64,000 bases of DNA, from contig CALFJF010000048.1 of assembly GCA_937877535.1 (NCBI GenBank), positions 31,507 to 95,506 on the forward strand. The letters are read 5' to 3'. Origin of the DNA: an uncultured Treponema sp. (GTDB lineage Bacteria > Spirochaetota > Spirochaetia > Treponematales > Treponemataceae). The position numbers and the translations under genes were made by a program. The notes under the pieces were generated by a model that was not told the origin of the DNA, searched no databases, and worked only from the letters and a program-made list of their open reading frames with translations. How positions within the stretch are numbered: position 1 is the first letter of the stretch; every line of letters begins with the position of its first letter. Below, in pieces: positions 25,910 through 35,360 of this stretch.

Positions 25910-25938
25910 ATTATACAAAAATGCGCTCAAAATAACAA
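25910..25938 (-). promoter_or_regulatory. radA promoter, leaderless start
   Basis: TTGTTA (25933-25938) and a perfect TATAAT (25910-25915) are 17 bp apart on the minus strand. A start 6-7 nt downstream would fall 1-2 nt before the radA ATG at 25901. Confidence 0.65.
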
Positions 25939-25975
25939 AAACCTGCTCGAAAATCGAAATTTCAGAACAGGTTTT
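25938..25975. terminator. CTGTTC hairpin repeat, copy C (bidirectional)
   Basis: AAAACCTGCTC (25938-25948) pairs with GAACAGGTTTT (25965-25975) with one mismatch, and GAAA/TTTC pairs inside. A/T tracts on both sides make it a terminator either way. It closes the lipoprotein transcript that comes from 26145 and partly overlaps the -35 region of radA. Confidence 0.65.
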
Positions 25976-26008
25976 ATTGAGATTTTGATAATGTTACGCA
26001 AAGTATAC

Positions 26009-26047
26009 AAAAAGCGGTGGTTTTGACGCGCCCAACCACCGCTTTTT
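26009..26047. terminator. GGTTTCGA-type repeat R3 forming a strong hairpin
   Basis: AAAAAGCGGTGGTT (26009-26022) pairs perfectly with AACCACCGCTTTTT (26034-26047), a 14-bp stem with an 11-nt loop. The A and T tails make it a bidirectional terminator just after the gene at 26145. It is a variant of the dispersed repeat, with TTACGCAAAGTATAC upstream. Confidence 0.75.
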
Positions 26048-26144
26048 GCTTACAAGTCAGCAGAAAGTTCAAAAAAACGCAGAGATTTTTTATTTTAGCG
26101 TTTTAATTTTAAAGCCTTGAAGAAACCCCGCTGTCACTTGAGCC

Positions 26145-27791
26145 TTATTTAACCTTTTCTTTTGGAATAGAGCGAACAACGCGAAATCCCGTAGAGAAGT
26201 TTCGAGACTTTGACTCTTGATGCGCCCGTGAATAAACAGAACATGATAATAAGGAGTTATCATATGCAGAACCACCACGAACAACGCGGCTACTTCCAGT
26301 AAAAGGCCCTTTTGGGTTTTGTGATTCACGTTTGCTGTAATATTCTAGGTCGTATCTATCCCAGCAAAGTTCAGAAACATTTCCAGTCAAATCGTAAATG
26401 CCAAGTTTATTCGGCTTTTTCATCATAATTTCTCTTGGATGACCTGCGTTTGAACCAGTCCAGCCAACTTCATCGATTTTTGTAGAACCTGCAAAATTTT
26501 TGTCTCTGCCACCATTTCCGCCCCGCGCAGCAAATTCCCATTCGGCTTCCGTGGGTAAGCGATACCCGTCCGCTTGCCAGTTGCACGTCCAACCGCTGTC
26601 GCCTCTTTTATACGCAGGAGTCAAACCTTCCGCTTCGCTTCGTTTGTTGCAATATGTAATCACATCATTAAAAGTAACTTGCTCAACAGGATAATAATTT
26701 TCATCGAATTTTGAACCTTGGCAATAACTTGGATTCGTTTCCATAATTGCTATCCATTCTGCTTGAGTTACTTCGTGGCGACACATATAAAACGAGGAAA
26801 CGCTAACTTCGTGAACTGGTTTTGTGCCATAGCCATCTTCGTTTCCCATTTGGAACGAACCGCCTTCCACAAAAACAAAATCGTCGGCAGTTCCAAGCGT
26901 CAACGTTGTGTTTTTTGCATCTCCGTACACTTCAAAAGTCGTTTCTGGCGGAATTTCTACTGGAGTTATCACTTCGGAAAAATAATCCGAATGCCCATAA
27001 TGAGCAGTCGTCAACTTTACAGGAACGCCTGGTTTTATATTGCTCGTTTCGCGCTCCCAATCATCCATTGTGGAAATTATGTTTCCGTTTACGCCCGTAA
27101 TAACGTAATCGGGGCGCACGTTCGCATTAAACGCTGGCTTTCCGTCGTAAACATTTGTAACAAGAACGCCCGTGTTCCGAGAAAGTCTGCCTCTATCCTC
27201 GTAAGTCAAATCGCGGACATTTAATCCAAGACTCCAGGCATCGCGGTCAGATTTTGGAATAGGAACAAGGAAATATGCCTTGTAATACGAAGTTGTTGTC
27301 GTATATCCAGGCGAATAAGAACCGCTAATATAATTATTTCCAATGTAATATCCAGGAGTGTAAGAGCCTTCGTGGTATGTGCTTTTTTCATCTATAATTT
27401 CCCAAATTGCCATTCTAATTCGCAACTCTTCGCAGAGATTTTTTACGTCGCTTGAAAAAGACCTAAAAACAAATCTGCGGTCAGAGTTTCCTTTCATTTG
27501 ACCAACTACGCGATAAAAATACTGATTTGCAATTCTTTCTGTTTCTTTTTCGAGTTCCGCTTCAGAAGCAACTTTTTTGTCCGTTGAAGAAAAAACTTCA
27601 ATTTCTTGTCCTTTTTGAAGTCGCGAGGATTCTGGCAAATCGTCAATCGGTTCAAATTCTTCAAAACGCGACAAAAGTTTTGAAATGTCTTCGTCGTAAG
27701 ACAAAATAACGTCAGAACTGCTTGAGCAACTTGCCACAAAAAATGCAAAAATCGCACCAAAAACTCCCGAAATTTTTCGTCTAATTTTCAT
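26145..27791 (-). CDS. Lipoprotein with PDZ-like and sulfatase-modifying-factor-like domains
   Basis: The 548-residue precursor has a signal peptide ending VASC with lipid cysteine C22. A middle segment resembles a PDZ domain (GVLVTNVYDGKPAFNANVRP, about residues 210-290). The C-terminal part (from about 305) is of the FGE/SUMF type: FVEGGSFQMGNEDG, YRLPTEAEWEFAARGG, GNVSELCWD, RVVRGGS. Only one of the two active-site cysteines of true formylglycine-generating enzymes is present (SCSVYSR), and the end is GFRVV rather than GFRC. It is probably not a sulfatase activator, and a binding or scaffolding role is more likely. GGAGG precedes the ATG. Confidence 0.85.
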   Translation of the reverse strand: MKIRRKISGVFGAIFAFFVASCSSSSDVILSYDEDISKLLSRFEEFEPIDDLPESSRLQKGQEIEVFSSTDKKVASEAELEKETERIANQYFYRVVGQMKGNSDRRFVFRSFSSDVKNLCEELRIRMAIWEIIDEKSTYHEGSYTPGYYIGNNYISGSYSPGYTTTTSYYKAYFLVPIPKSDRDAWSLGLNVRDLTYEDRGRLSRNTGVLVTNVYDGKPAFNANVRPDYVITGVNGNIISTMDDWERETSNIKPGVPVKLTTAHYGHSDYFSEVITPVEIPPETTFEVYGDAKNTTLTLGTADDFVFVEGGSFQMGNEDGYGTKPVHEVSVSSFYMCRHEVTQAEWIAIMETNPSYCQGSKFDENYYPVEQVTFNDVITYCNKRSEAEGLTPAYKRGDSGWTCNWQADGYRLPTEAEWEFAARGGNGGRDKNFAGSTKIDEVGWTGSNAGHPREIMMKKPNKLGIYDLTGNVSELCWDRYDLEYYSKRESQNPKGPFTGSSRVVRGGSAYDNSLLSCSVYSRAHQESKSRNFSTGFRVVRSIPKEKVK

Positions 27792-27913
27792 AAAGCCTCC
27801 GTTCGATTGAATTCAATCATTCTGAAAATTTAGACAACTCTACAAAAAAAAAGCAAATTTTCAACTAGTTGATTTTCAATCGCGCAAGGCTCGCTCAAAA
27901 ATCGCTGACTTTT

Positions 27914-29977
27914 TTATCCTTTTCGGCGGACTTCAAATTCGGACGCGGGTTCGATTTCTGGGCGTTGGCGGGAAGCGTATTTTTCATGGAGCGAGGCTTG
28001 AACAGAAAACGTACCGCCTTTTACGCTTGTCCAAGAGCCGTCGCCGTTTAATTCGTGGGCGTGCGTGTCGTCCTTAAAAAAGCGCAACAGATTGTCTTTC
28101 AATTCCAAAAAGCACTCGGAATCCGTTACGGGAATCAAAAGTTCAACACGCCGCTCAAGATTTCGGTTCATCCAATCCGCGCTCGAAATAAACAATTCCT
28201 CGTTTCCGCCGTTTTTGAAATAAATTATTCGCGAATGTTCCAAATATCGCCCCACCACGCTCACCACGCGAATATTTTTATGCTCCGAAATCGCTGGATT
28301 TAATCGGCAAATGCCACGCACGTTGAGCAAAATCTTTACGCCTTTTTTTGACGCTTCGCAGAGAGAATCGATTACGTCTTCGTCGCCTATCGCGTTCAAT
28401 TTTGCAACGATTAAGCCAGGATTTTCCGAAACGGACGTTTCCGCCTCCCGCTCGATTAACGAAATCAAACGACTTTTTAAGTTCACGGGAGCGATTGCGA
28501 TTTTTTTCATCGTTTGGAGTGCGCTGTATCCCGAAATCAAATTGAAAAAAAGCGTTATGTCGTTCGCGATTTCTTCGTTTACCGTAAAAATCGCTGCGTC
28601 GGAGTAAATTTGCGCCGTCCGCGCGTTGTAATTTCCCGTGGAAAGATGAACGTAACGGCGGATTCCGTCGCGCTCGCGCCGAATTATCATCATCGCTTTT
28701 GCGTGGACTTTTAGATTCACGATTCCGTAAATGACAACAACGCCAACGCTTTCAAGCCCGCGCACCCAGCCGATGTTTCGCTCTTCGTCGAATCGCGCTT
28801 TGAGTTCAACAAAAACCGTAACTTGTTTTCCGTTTCGAGCCGCGCGAGAAAGGGCGCGAACGATTGCCGAGTTTTTTTCGGTTCGGTACAGCGTTGTTTT
28901 TATGGCAAGGACTTTTTGGTCGTCAGCCGCCTCTTCGAGCATTTTTACAACGGGGTCAAACGCCTCGTAAGGCAAAAAAAGCACTCTGTCGCGCTCCCGA
29001 ATCAAATGCCACAAAGATTTTTCGCCTCTAAACGGATTCACGCTTTTCCATGGCTCAAATTGCTTTTTTTTGAGTTCCTCCGCCTCAAAAAGAGCCGCAA
29101 GACAATCCGCGCGAATAATTCCGTCCACAAAATACACGTCGCGGTCCAAAAGCGACAATTTTTCTTGCAAAAGACGCGCGATTTTTTCGTTTTTGCCCTG
29201 CGATTTTTTGAACGAAAGCAAAAGGCGCACCGCAAAAGACCGCCGACGCTCTTCAATAACATTTTCCATTGCTTCAATAAAACCGTCGCCCGCTTTTTCG
29301 TTTACGCCCAAATCTGCGTCGCGGTCAACGCTAAAAAGCGCGGAACTTTCCACAGAATATCCAGGAAAAAGGCGCGTTCCAAACGCAAGAACAATGTCGT
29401 CAAGCATCATAAACGGTTTTTCGCCCGTTTCCGAAGGAAGCCACACGATTCTTGAAAGTCCCGCAGGAATTTGAACGAGCGAAATTGCCTCTGTTTCGTT
29501 GTCAAGGAGCGAAAAATTTTCCACGTGGACATTCGGAATGATTTTGAGAACAAACGCGGCATACAAAGCACCGCTCGTAATTTCTGGAAATCTGCCGTCG
29601 GTACGCCTCGGAGTCAAAAGCGGGAAAATCTCTCGATTAAAAAGATTTTGCACGAACGATTTTTGATGAGCCGAAAGCGTTTCCGAAAAAATGCGTTTAA
29701 TTCCAATTTCCGAAAGTTCCTTTTGAACGAGCGCGATTTCGTCGTCTTGCGATTTTGTGATTTCTCGAACGCGCTGCCCGATTTTATCCAAAACGTCTTC
29801 GTGATTTCCCGCGCGCACAAGCGAAGCCACGCGAACTTTGAAAAACTCATCAAAATTCGTGGAAACAATCCCCAAAAATCGAATTCGCTCCATCAGCGGA
29901 TTGTCTTTTCGCGTTGCCTCAAAAAGGATTCTTGCGTTAAATTCGACCCAAGAAAGGTCGCGGTCAAAATAGTTCAT
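27914..29977 (-). CDS. ppk: Polyphosphate kinase 1
   Basis: Polymerises the gamma-phosphate of ATP into inorganic polyphosphate, reversibly, at the membrane. The 687-residue protein has family length. It starts MNYFDRDLSWVEFNARIL. The autophosphorylated histidine is H425 in NLKVHAKAMM, with R365 in TTLYRTE and HLSTGNYN at 444-451. The second conserved histidine is H581 (LEHSRIIYF). It is transcribed after ppx on the same strand, so synthesis and breakdown genes are adjacent. Confidence 0.97.
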   Translation of the reverse strand: MNYFDRDLSWVEFNARILFEATRKDNPLMERIRFLGIVSTNFDEFFKVRVASLVRAGNHEDVLDKIGQRVREITKSQDDEIALVQKELSEIGIKRIFSETLSAHQKSFVQNLFNREIFPLLTPRRTDGRFPEITSGALYAAFVLKIIPNVHVENFSLLDNETEAISLVQIPAGLSRIVWLPSETGEKPFMMLDDIVLAFGTRLFPGYSVESSALFSVDRDADLGVNEKAGDGFIEAMENVIEERRRSFAVRLLLSFKKSQGKNEKIARLLQEKLSLLDRDVYFVDGIIRADCLAALFEAEELKKKQFEPWKSVNPFRGEKSLWHLIRERDRVLFLPYEAFDPVVKMLEEAADDQKVLAIKTTLYRTEKNSAIVRALSRAARNGKQVTVFVELKARFDEERNIGWVRGLESVGVVVIYGIVNLKVHAKAMMIIRRERDGIRRYVHLSTGNYNARTAQIYSDAAIFTVNEEIANDITLFFNLISGYSALQTMKKIAIAPVNLKSRLISLIEREAETSVSENPGLIVAKLNAIGDEDVIDSLCEASKKGVKILLNVRGICRLNPAISEHKNIRVVSVVGRYLEHSRIIYFKNGGNEELFISSADWMNRNLERRVELLIPVTDSECFLELKDNLLRFFKDDTHAHELNGDGSWTSVKGGTFSVQASLHEKYASRQRPEIEPASEFEVRRKG

Positions 29978-30011
29978 GTTCTTTCCTTTTTATTTATTCC
30001 ATTTTTGGTCG

Positions 30012-30062
30012 TGTTACAAGGTTTCGACAGGCTCAACCACCGAAGATTCGGCAACATCTCTC
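30012..30062. repeat. GGTTTCGA-type dispersed repeat R4, partial
   Basis: GTTACAAGGTTTCGACAGGC then TCAACCACCG, between ppx and ppk. It is a shortened copy of the family, without the GTAGACCGAAGGTC section. Confidence 0.65.
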
Positions 30063-30068
30063 ATTTTT

Positions 30069-31616
30069 TTACAAAAGCAAAACTTTGTAGCCAAAAACGC
30101 TCTCGAACGTGTCAGATTTTTCGCGAACGGCGAGTTTTTCGAGAACGTTGTTATGAGAGCCGTCGGTTTGAATCATCATCGTGTCGTGCGAAAACGAGAT
30201 TTTGAAATTTTTGATTCGCTGCGTGTGAGAGCGGTCGAGCGCGTCGGCGATTTTCAAAATCGCGGTGAGTTTTAGAATCGTCAATCTTGCGTCCCGCGGA
30301 AGCGAGCGAAAATGAGAATCCGCGCCCATATTTTTGTGTCCGCGATGCCACAGCACGATTTGCGAAATAATTTCAATGTCTTCTCGGTTTAGCCCAAAAA
30401 TCTCCGAATGTTCGATTATGTATTTTGAATGTTCGTTGTGGTCTTTTGCGCGAATGAACGTGCCAATATCGTGAAGAATTGCCGCAATTTCAAGCAACAT
30501 TCGCGCATCTTCCTTTAGACCGAGTTCGTCTTTGAGCGCATCAAAAAATCGTCCTGCCGTTTGCCGAACATGCTCCGCGTGAGATTCGTCGCCTCGGTAT
30601 TTTTTTAGAAGCGTTTGCGCACTCGCAATAATCTGCGAATGAAACTCCACTCGCCCGCCACCATTTTTCGTTCTTGAAAGCAAAAGTCCCTCGCGAATAT
30701 TCGTTTCTGGAACAAAAATTCGCTCCGTGTTTGTAAGGCTGATAAACAGTTGAAAAACGAGCAAATTCAAATGCAACGATTCCGCTTCGGCGTGCGGCAA
30801 CTTAAAACGAGCCACGATTTCTTCCGCCGAATAATCTTTGATTTCGCTCACAAAACGGTCAAAATCCTCGCGCTCCATTTGCCACAAAAATGTCGAAATC
30901 GGTTTTCCCGCAAAAAGCGCGGCAATGCTTATGTCATTTCCAACGGCAATAAATTGCCGCACTTTTCCCAAATCGAGTTCATTTTTGAGCGAACCTTTTG
31001 TGTTTGCAATATACTCAGAAACATAGCGGCGAGCGTCCATAATCGAACCCATTTTTTTGAGTTGCTGCTCGATTATCACCGTTCCCAGCCGCAAAGAATG
31101 TGCGCCTGCAATGCTTCCGTTTTCAAGAAGCATGATTTCCGTGGAACCGCCGCTCACTTCAAGAATAATCGAATTTCCTTCGTCAAGCAATTTTGACGAA
31201 GGCGCGTCTTTTGATTCTTCGCGTGCGCCTTTTAGACAATTTGCAACGGCAAGAAACATCAGCCGATTTTCTTCGATTCCGTCGATTACGCGGACTCTAA
31301 ATCCTGTTTTTACGTTTATTCGGTCAAGAACGCTGTCGCGATTTTCCGACTCGCGAAACGCGCTCGTTGCCACCACTTCCGCGTCGGAACTTTTTAGCCC
31401 CCAACTCAAAAGTTGCTCGCGGTAACGGTTCAAGATTTTTAAGATTTGAAGCAGCGTTGCGCGACTGATTGCGCCCGTTGTAAAAACGTCGCGCCCGATT
31501 GAAACGGGAAATTCCGATTTATCGAGGACGCGGCTTTTTCCGCTTGCGTCCGATTCTTCAACCAACAGTCGAATTCCCGTTGTTCCAATTTCTATTGCAG
31601 CATTTAGATGTGGCAT
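30069..31616 (-). CDS. ppx: Exopolyphosphatase / guanosine pentaphosphate phosphohydrolase with HD domain
   Basis: Hydrolyses terminal phosphates of polyphosphate, and possibly pppGpp. The 515-residue protein has the actin-like fold with AIEIGTTGIRLLVEE at the N-terminus and the phosphate loop EVSGGSTE at 153-160. A C-terminal HD-type domain has H382-D383 in AAILHDIGTF. The length matches the long Ppx/GppA form. AGGGAGG precedes the ATG. It is upstream of ppk with about 90 nt between them. Confidence 0.93.
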   Translation of the reverse strand: MPHLNAAIEIGTTGIRLLVEESDASGKSRVLDKSEFPVSIGRDVFTTGAISRATLLQILKILNRYREQLLSWGLKSSDAEVVATSAFRESENRDSVLDRINVKTGFRVRVIDGIEENRLMFLAVANCLKGAREESKDAPSSKLLDEGNSIILEVSGGSTEIMLLENGSIAGAHSLRLGTVIIEQQLKKMGSIMDARRYVSEYIANTKGSLKNELDLGKVRQFIAVGNDISIAALFAGKPISTFLWQMEREDFDRFVSEIKDYSAEEIVARFKLPHAEAESLHLNLLVFQLFISLTNTERIFVPETNIREGLLLSRTKNGGGRVEFHSQIIASAQTLLKKYRGDESHAEHVRQTAGRFFDALKDELGLKEDARMLLEIAAILHDIGTFIRAKDHNEHSKYIIEHSEIFGLNREDIEIISQIVLWHRGHKNMGADSHFRSLPRDARLTILKLTAILKIADALDRSHTQRIKNFKISFSHDTMMIQTDGSHNNVLEKLAVREKSDTFESVFGYKVLLL

Positions 31617-31649
31617 TGTTCCCTCCCTCGTTCAAAATTCAAAATCCCC

Positions 31650-31685
31650 GCAAAAAGAAAAATCCCCGCGTCCTTGTCGCGGGGA
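31650..31685 (-). terminator. Terminator of the glycosidase-like gene
   Basis: TCCCCGCG (31663-31670) pairs perfectly with CGCGGGGA (31678-31685), and on the minus strand the stem is followed by TTTTTC. It separates the gene at 31707 from ppx. Confidence 0.8.
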
Positions 31686-31706
31686 TACGTGCCGAGGGCG
31701 TGAACT

Positions 31707-33152
31707 CTAAATCTTGTCTATGAGCATCGAACATTTCCCAGACGGAATCGGGAGCGTTTTTTTCTTTTGGTCGATTATGTTTATCGTAAAATAGTAGAGT
31801 TTTTCGCTCTCCATTTGGATTTCCCAACCGCGCGGACTTTTATTTGACAAAATCGTAATCAAATTCCGCTTGAGCGAGAGTTTTTCGATTCCCATGATTT
31901 CAAGGTTTGGAATTACCCAATCAACTGTTTTTCTTGGAAGGCTAATCGAAAGTCCGATGACGTTTTCAATCATCAACGCGATTGTGGAAAGCCCGATTGA
32001 AATCATGTCGCGCTTTTTTGGAAACGACGGGTCGCCTTCGCAAAGAGCCGCCCCCTCTCCACACGGAAGATACGCCCCGTAAAGGTCGCCTTTGCTTCCG
32101 TCGGCGGGGGACAAACCTTCCAAAACAAAATAGAGATGCCTAATCGCACATTCGCGGGCAAGCGCAAATTGCTGATATTTTTCAAGTCCTTTTATGACCA
32201 TAAAATTGAACTCTGGATAAACGGAACCGCAAAATCCTTCGCCCGTTTCTCTAAAATGTTCGTTATCCACGGAAAGCGTTGGAAATGGATGCTCCGTTCC
32301 AAACGTTTCTGGATTTGAAAGATGCGCAATGAGCGTGTCCGCTTTGTCAGCGTTTGGAATTTCTGCAAGAAGCGGCCAAAATCCTGCAATCGTTTTGTGC
32401 GGAAGTCGCTCCTCGTTTTCGTTCAAATCGTGGTAAAATCCCGTCTGAGAATCCCACATTTTGTTATTTATTCGAGTTTTGAGCGAAAAATAATTTCTTT
32501 TGTACGTAAACGAAATGTCTTTATCGTTCAAAATATCCCCAAGCGACGACATATTGAGCGAGTTTATTGCCATTGCCGCGTTAAAATCCACGGGATAAAA
32601 CGTGCCGTCCCGCGGAGCATTGAACATCGTAGACGCAGAAACGGGCACGGCGTAAAGTCCGTTTTCTTTTTTGAACGTTGCGTCAATCCAGTCCATGTAT
32701 TTTTGAAGTACGGGCATAATTTCTTTTACGCGCCGTTTATTTGCGCTTTTGTGATACAAATTGAATTCTGCCCAAGCAAAAAGCGGCAACCCAATTCCTT
32801 CGGGATTTTCGCTGTCAAAAATCGGATTTCCCGTGGAAATGTCGTATTTCCAGCGAATCGCGCCATTTGGTTCTTGTTTTTTGTAAAGATAATCGAGATT
32901 TTCGCTCGCCTCGTAATTTTTATTTGAATAGACAAGGAAAAAAGTCGAAAAAATCGAACCGAACTGGTCAAGAACGGGATTTTTTTGAGTTTGAGAATCT
33001 TGCGCCTGCGAATACACAAACAATTCTCCTTTCGATGAATCACCCGTTTTTGCATTGAGCCACGAAGCTGAAATCCAATTCCATGTCTTGTCGTATATGT
33101 CAACAAAATCTTGGTCGTAAAAATGAATTTTTGGAAAGTCTTTTCTGTTCAC
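31707..33152 (-). CDS. Glycosidase-like (alpha/alpha) barrel protein
   Basis: Resembles GH63/MGH1-type glycosidases with an alpha/alpha toroid, judged from WNWISASWLNAKTGD near the start, a DQFGSIFSTFFLVYSNKNY region, HKTIAGFWPLLAEIPNADKA, and EGFCGSVYPEFNFMVIKGLE. The substrate cannot be told. I saw no signal peptide, so it is probably cytoplasmic. The start is uncertain: a GTG at 33152 has GGAG 6 nt upstream, and another GTG four codons earlier has none. About 481 residues. Confidence 0.7.
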   Translation of the reverse strand: MNRKDFPKIHFYDQDFVDIYDKTWNWISASWLNAKTGDSSKGELFVYSQAQDSQTQKNPVLDQFGSIFSTFFLVYSNKNYEASENLDYLYKKQEPNGAIRWKYDISTGNPIFDSENPEGIGLPLFAWAEFNLYHKSANKRRVKEIMPVLQKYMDWIDATFKKENGLYAVPVSASTMFNAPRDGTFYPVDFNAAMAINSLNMSSLGDILNDKDISFTYKRNYFSLKTRINNKMWDSQTGFYHDLNENEERLPHKTIAGFWPLLAEIPNADKADTLIAHLSNPETFGTEHPFPTLSVDNEHFRETGEGFCGSVYPEFNFMVIKGLEKYQQFALARECAIRHLYFVLEGLSPADGSKGDLYGAYLPCGEGAALCEGDPSFPKKRDMISIGLSTIALMIENVIGLSISLPRKTVDWVIPNLEIMGIEKLSLKRNLITILSNKSPRGWEIQMESEKLYYFTINIIDQKKKTLPIPSGKCSMLIDKI

Positions 33153-33191
33153 GGAAAACTCCACATTGCGGAAAACTTCACATTATTTTGC

Positions 33192-33222
33192 CCTATTCAA
33201 AAACCGCAATTTCAAAATAGGT
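33192..33222. repeat. Hairpin related to the CTGTTC family
   Basis: CCCTATT...AATAGGT with A/T-rich middle (CAAAAACCGCAATTTCAA) forms an imperfect hairpin in the leader of the glycosidase-like gene. It is an outlying relative of the CTGTTC repeats. Confidence 0.4.
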
Positions 33223-33256
33223 GTCTGTAGAAAAACTCTAACCGCGTCTGAATTAC

Positions 33257-33262
33257 AGTATA
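33257..33262 (-). promoter_or_regulatory. Candidate -10 box for the glycosidase-like gene
   Basis: TATACT on the minus strand lies about 105 nt before the start codon. The sequence 17 bp upstream (CGTTAC) is a poor -35 match, so this is a weak call. Confidence 0.3.
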
Positions 33263-33320
33263 GCATAGAATTTTGAAAAGTAACGAATTTTTTTTAAGGC
33301 AAAATGCGCCTCTTAAAAAT

Positions 33321-33431
33321 TGGGTGGTGTTACAGAAAGTATGCTGGGAGCGGTGGCCCGGTAGACCGAAGGTCGTATCGAAACCACCGTAGCGTAAGAA
33401 GATGGTGGTTTCGACAAGCTCAACCTCCACT
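33321..33431. repeat. GGTTTCGA-type dispersed repeat R5
   Basis: About 110 bp, beginning GGTGGTGTTACAGAAAGTAT and containing GTAGACCGAAGGTCGTATCG then GGTGGTTTCGACAAGCTCAA. Nearly the same as R6 (35361) and in the same orientation; the two flank the gene at 33459-35201. Confidence 0.85.
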
Positions 33432-33458
33432 TTTTTTTCTCAATCGGCGATTTTGGAT

Positions 33459-35201
33459 TTAGTACGTCAAGACGACGGTTTCGCTATCAACTTTGTGGAA
33501 CGTTTTTAGAAGCAGCGATTTTCCTGCCGATTTGTAAACGTAGCCCGACGAAGCGTATCGTTCAAATTGCGGGTCACTTCTGTAATTTATTCCGTAAATC
33601 GAAATCGCACGGAAATTCGGGATTCCCGTCAAAATCGTGTAACTGCTGTCGCCCGTTTGCCCCAAAAATTGAATTTGCCCAGCGTCGTTTCGCTCCGTGT
33701 ACACGATTTTTTCTGTTCCGCTCCACGCCCAAATGCCTTTTTCTCGATACAAAACCTGCGCGTGCGGATACAACGGATTTTTTACCACAGACGAATAAGC
33801 GTCCGCCAGTTGCGAAAAATCCGAAAGATGTTCCAACGCGCTAGAAACAAGGGCACGACCTGTGCGGGCAATTTCCTCGCCTCCTTCTTTTTCTCCGTAA
33901 GAAATGAGAACACTTCCCGCTTCAATTCCCGAAAGCGGATTTTCATTATTTTTGAGAAAAATCGCGCTGCCGTCTTCTGAAATTTCGCAATTTTCTTCTA
34001 TAGTAGACACGCACGTTCCAAGCACAGGAGCAAGAAGGGCAGCAAGCGAATCCGCGCGAAGAGAAATCAAATCGGAATAAACGCGAACGATTCCAACCGC
34101 TTGCTCAAGCGAAAATGAAAAATCTTCTTTTTGAAAAACCTGCGACGGAATCGAAAGGAGTTTTTTTACGTTTTGCGTTTCTCCGATGACGTTTATGAAT
34201 TCTGCAACGTCAGGTTGAGAAAGCACCGTAAGCGCGGCATCTTCTGAATCCGAAGAAACCGCGTTTTCTATCATCGAACGAATATTTGCCACTTTCATTT
34301 GCAGACTCGGAAGCATTGCCTCCATTTGCCCAAAATACGGCGCGGTTAAAAACGTTCGTTTGTTTCCACGCACAAATGAATCTGGCACAAGCGAAAGCGA
34401 TTGTGCGTATTTTCCTTGTGCCGCCATTTCCGCAACAAAAACCGCAACCGCGCTTTCCGTGAGATTCGACGGATTTTTCATCGCCTCCGAAAGTTCCAAA
34501 AGAAGGCGCGTTTTGTACGCTTGAACGTTTTGCTCGTATTGAGAAACCGCAGGAAAATTCTCCGACAATTCCGCAAACGAAAAATGCTCCATTGGCGTAT
34601 ACGGCGCAAAAATCGCGTTTGGACTTTGAGAAGAAAGCGTTATCGTTTCGTCGCCGAGCGAACTTGCCGTCAAAAAATACGCCGAATCTTTTGCGCTAAA
34701 AACCTGCCGCGATGCCGCTTTCTCCGTAACGGAAAATGAAGACGATGGTTTGAAATTCAAAGTGAGCGAGGAAGCATCTTCTGGAAACGAACCTTTTAGC
34801 AAAAGACTTTCGCCTTGAGAAGAAAAATCAATGGAAATATCGAGCGGATTTTCCTCAAGATTTGAATTTTGAAGTTCGGAAAATCGAAATGTAACGCCCG
34901 ATTCGCCGTTTTCATCAAAAGAAGAAAGTGCGAGCGGATGCAACGAACCGTCTTTTAGCAAAACGACTGCGGGATTTACGTCGTCCGCGCGAAACTCGAT
35001 TCCAGGAAAAGAAACCGTAAGCGAATTTTTGAGCGAAACAATGCCTTGTTCGTCTTGCGTTTGCGCAAGCGACACTTTGAGTTCGCCAAAACGCTGCAAA
35101 AAAACGGACTCGTTTCTAAATTGGAGCGTAAAAATGCCGATTATAATGATACTGTAAAAAAGAAGGATAACTGCGGATTTCTTTATTGCATGGAACATCA
35201 T
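33459..35201 (-). CDS. Membrane-anchored protein of unknown function
   Basis: I do not recognise this protein. From MMFHAIKKSAVILLF it has 580 residues: one N-terminal membrane segment (about 9-28, LLFYSIIIIGIFTLQF) and a large, probably periplasmic part rich in Ser and Glu. A TTG 12 codons upstream keeps the frame open through a KPYKPYKLY repeat, but neither start has a ribosome binding site. A hairpin (CGATTTTT/AAAAATCG) lies just before. It is flanked by the direct repeats R5 and R6. Confidence 0.7.
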   Translation of the reverse strand: MMFHAIKKSAVILLFYSIIIIGIFTLQFRNESVFLQRFGELKVSLAQTQDEQGIVSLKNSLTVSFPGIEFRADDVNPAVVLLKDGSLHPLALSSFDENGESGVTFRFSELQNSNLEENPLDISIDFSSQGESLLLKGSFPEDASSLTLNFKPSSSFSVTEKAASRQVFSAKDSAYFLTASSLGDETITLSSQSPNAIFAPYTPMEHFSFAELSENFPAVSQYEQNVQAYKTRLLLELSEAMKNPSNLTESAVAVFVAEMAAQGKYAQSLSLVPDSFVRGNKRTFLTAPYFGQMEAMLPSLQMKVANIRSMIENAVSSDSEDAALTVLSQPDVAEFINVIGETQNVKKLLSIPSQVFQKEDFSFSLEQAVGIVRVYSDLISLRADSLAALLAPVLGTCVSTIEENCEISEDGSAIFLKNNENPLSGIEAGSVLISYGEKEGGEEIARTGRALVSSALEHLSDFSQLADAYSSVVKNPLYPHAQVLYREKGIWAWSGTEKIVYTERNDAGQIQFLGQTGDSSYTILTGIPNFRAISIYGINYRSDPQFERYASSGYVYKSAGKSLLLKTFHKVDSETVVLTY

Positions 35202-35360
35202 ACGATAAAGTTTATACGGTTTATATGGTTTGTACAACGGACGATTTTTCTTTGAAAAAATCGAACTAATCGAAATTTCTTTTTGAATTTGCTAAAATGA
35301 ACCGTTTTTATTTCAGCAGGAGATTTCTCAAGCGAATTCTTAAAAATTAAAAAAAAATCT

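Noticed and set aside
26145..27791. True formylglycine-generating enzyme
   Set aside because: Only one of the two catalytic cysteines is present and the usual GFRC-type end is GFRVV; no sulfatase gene is nearby.
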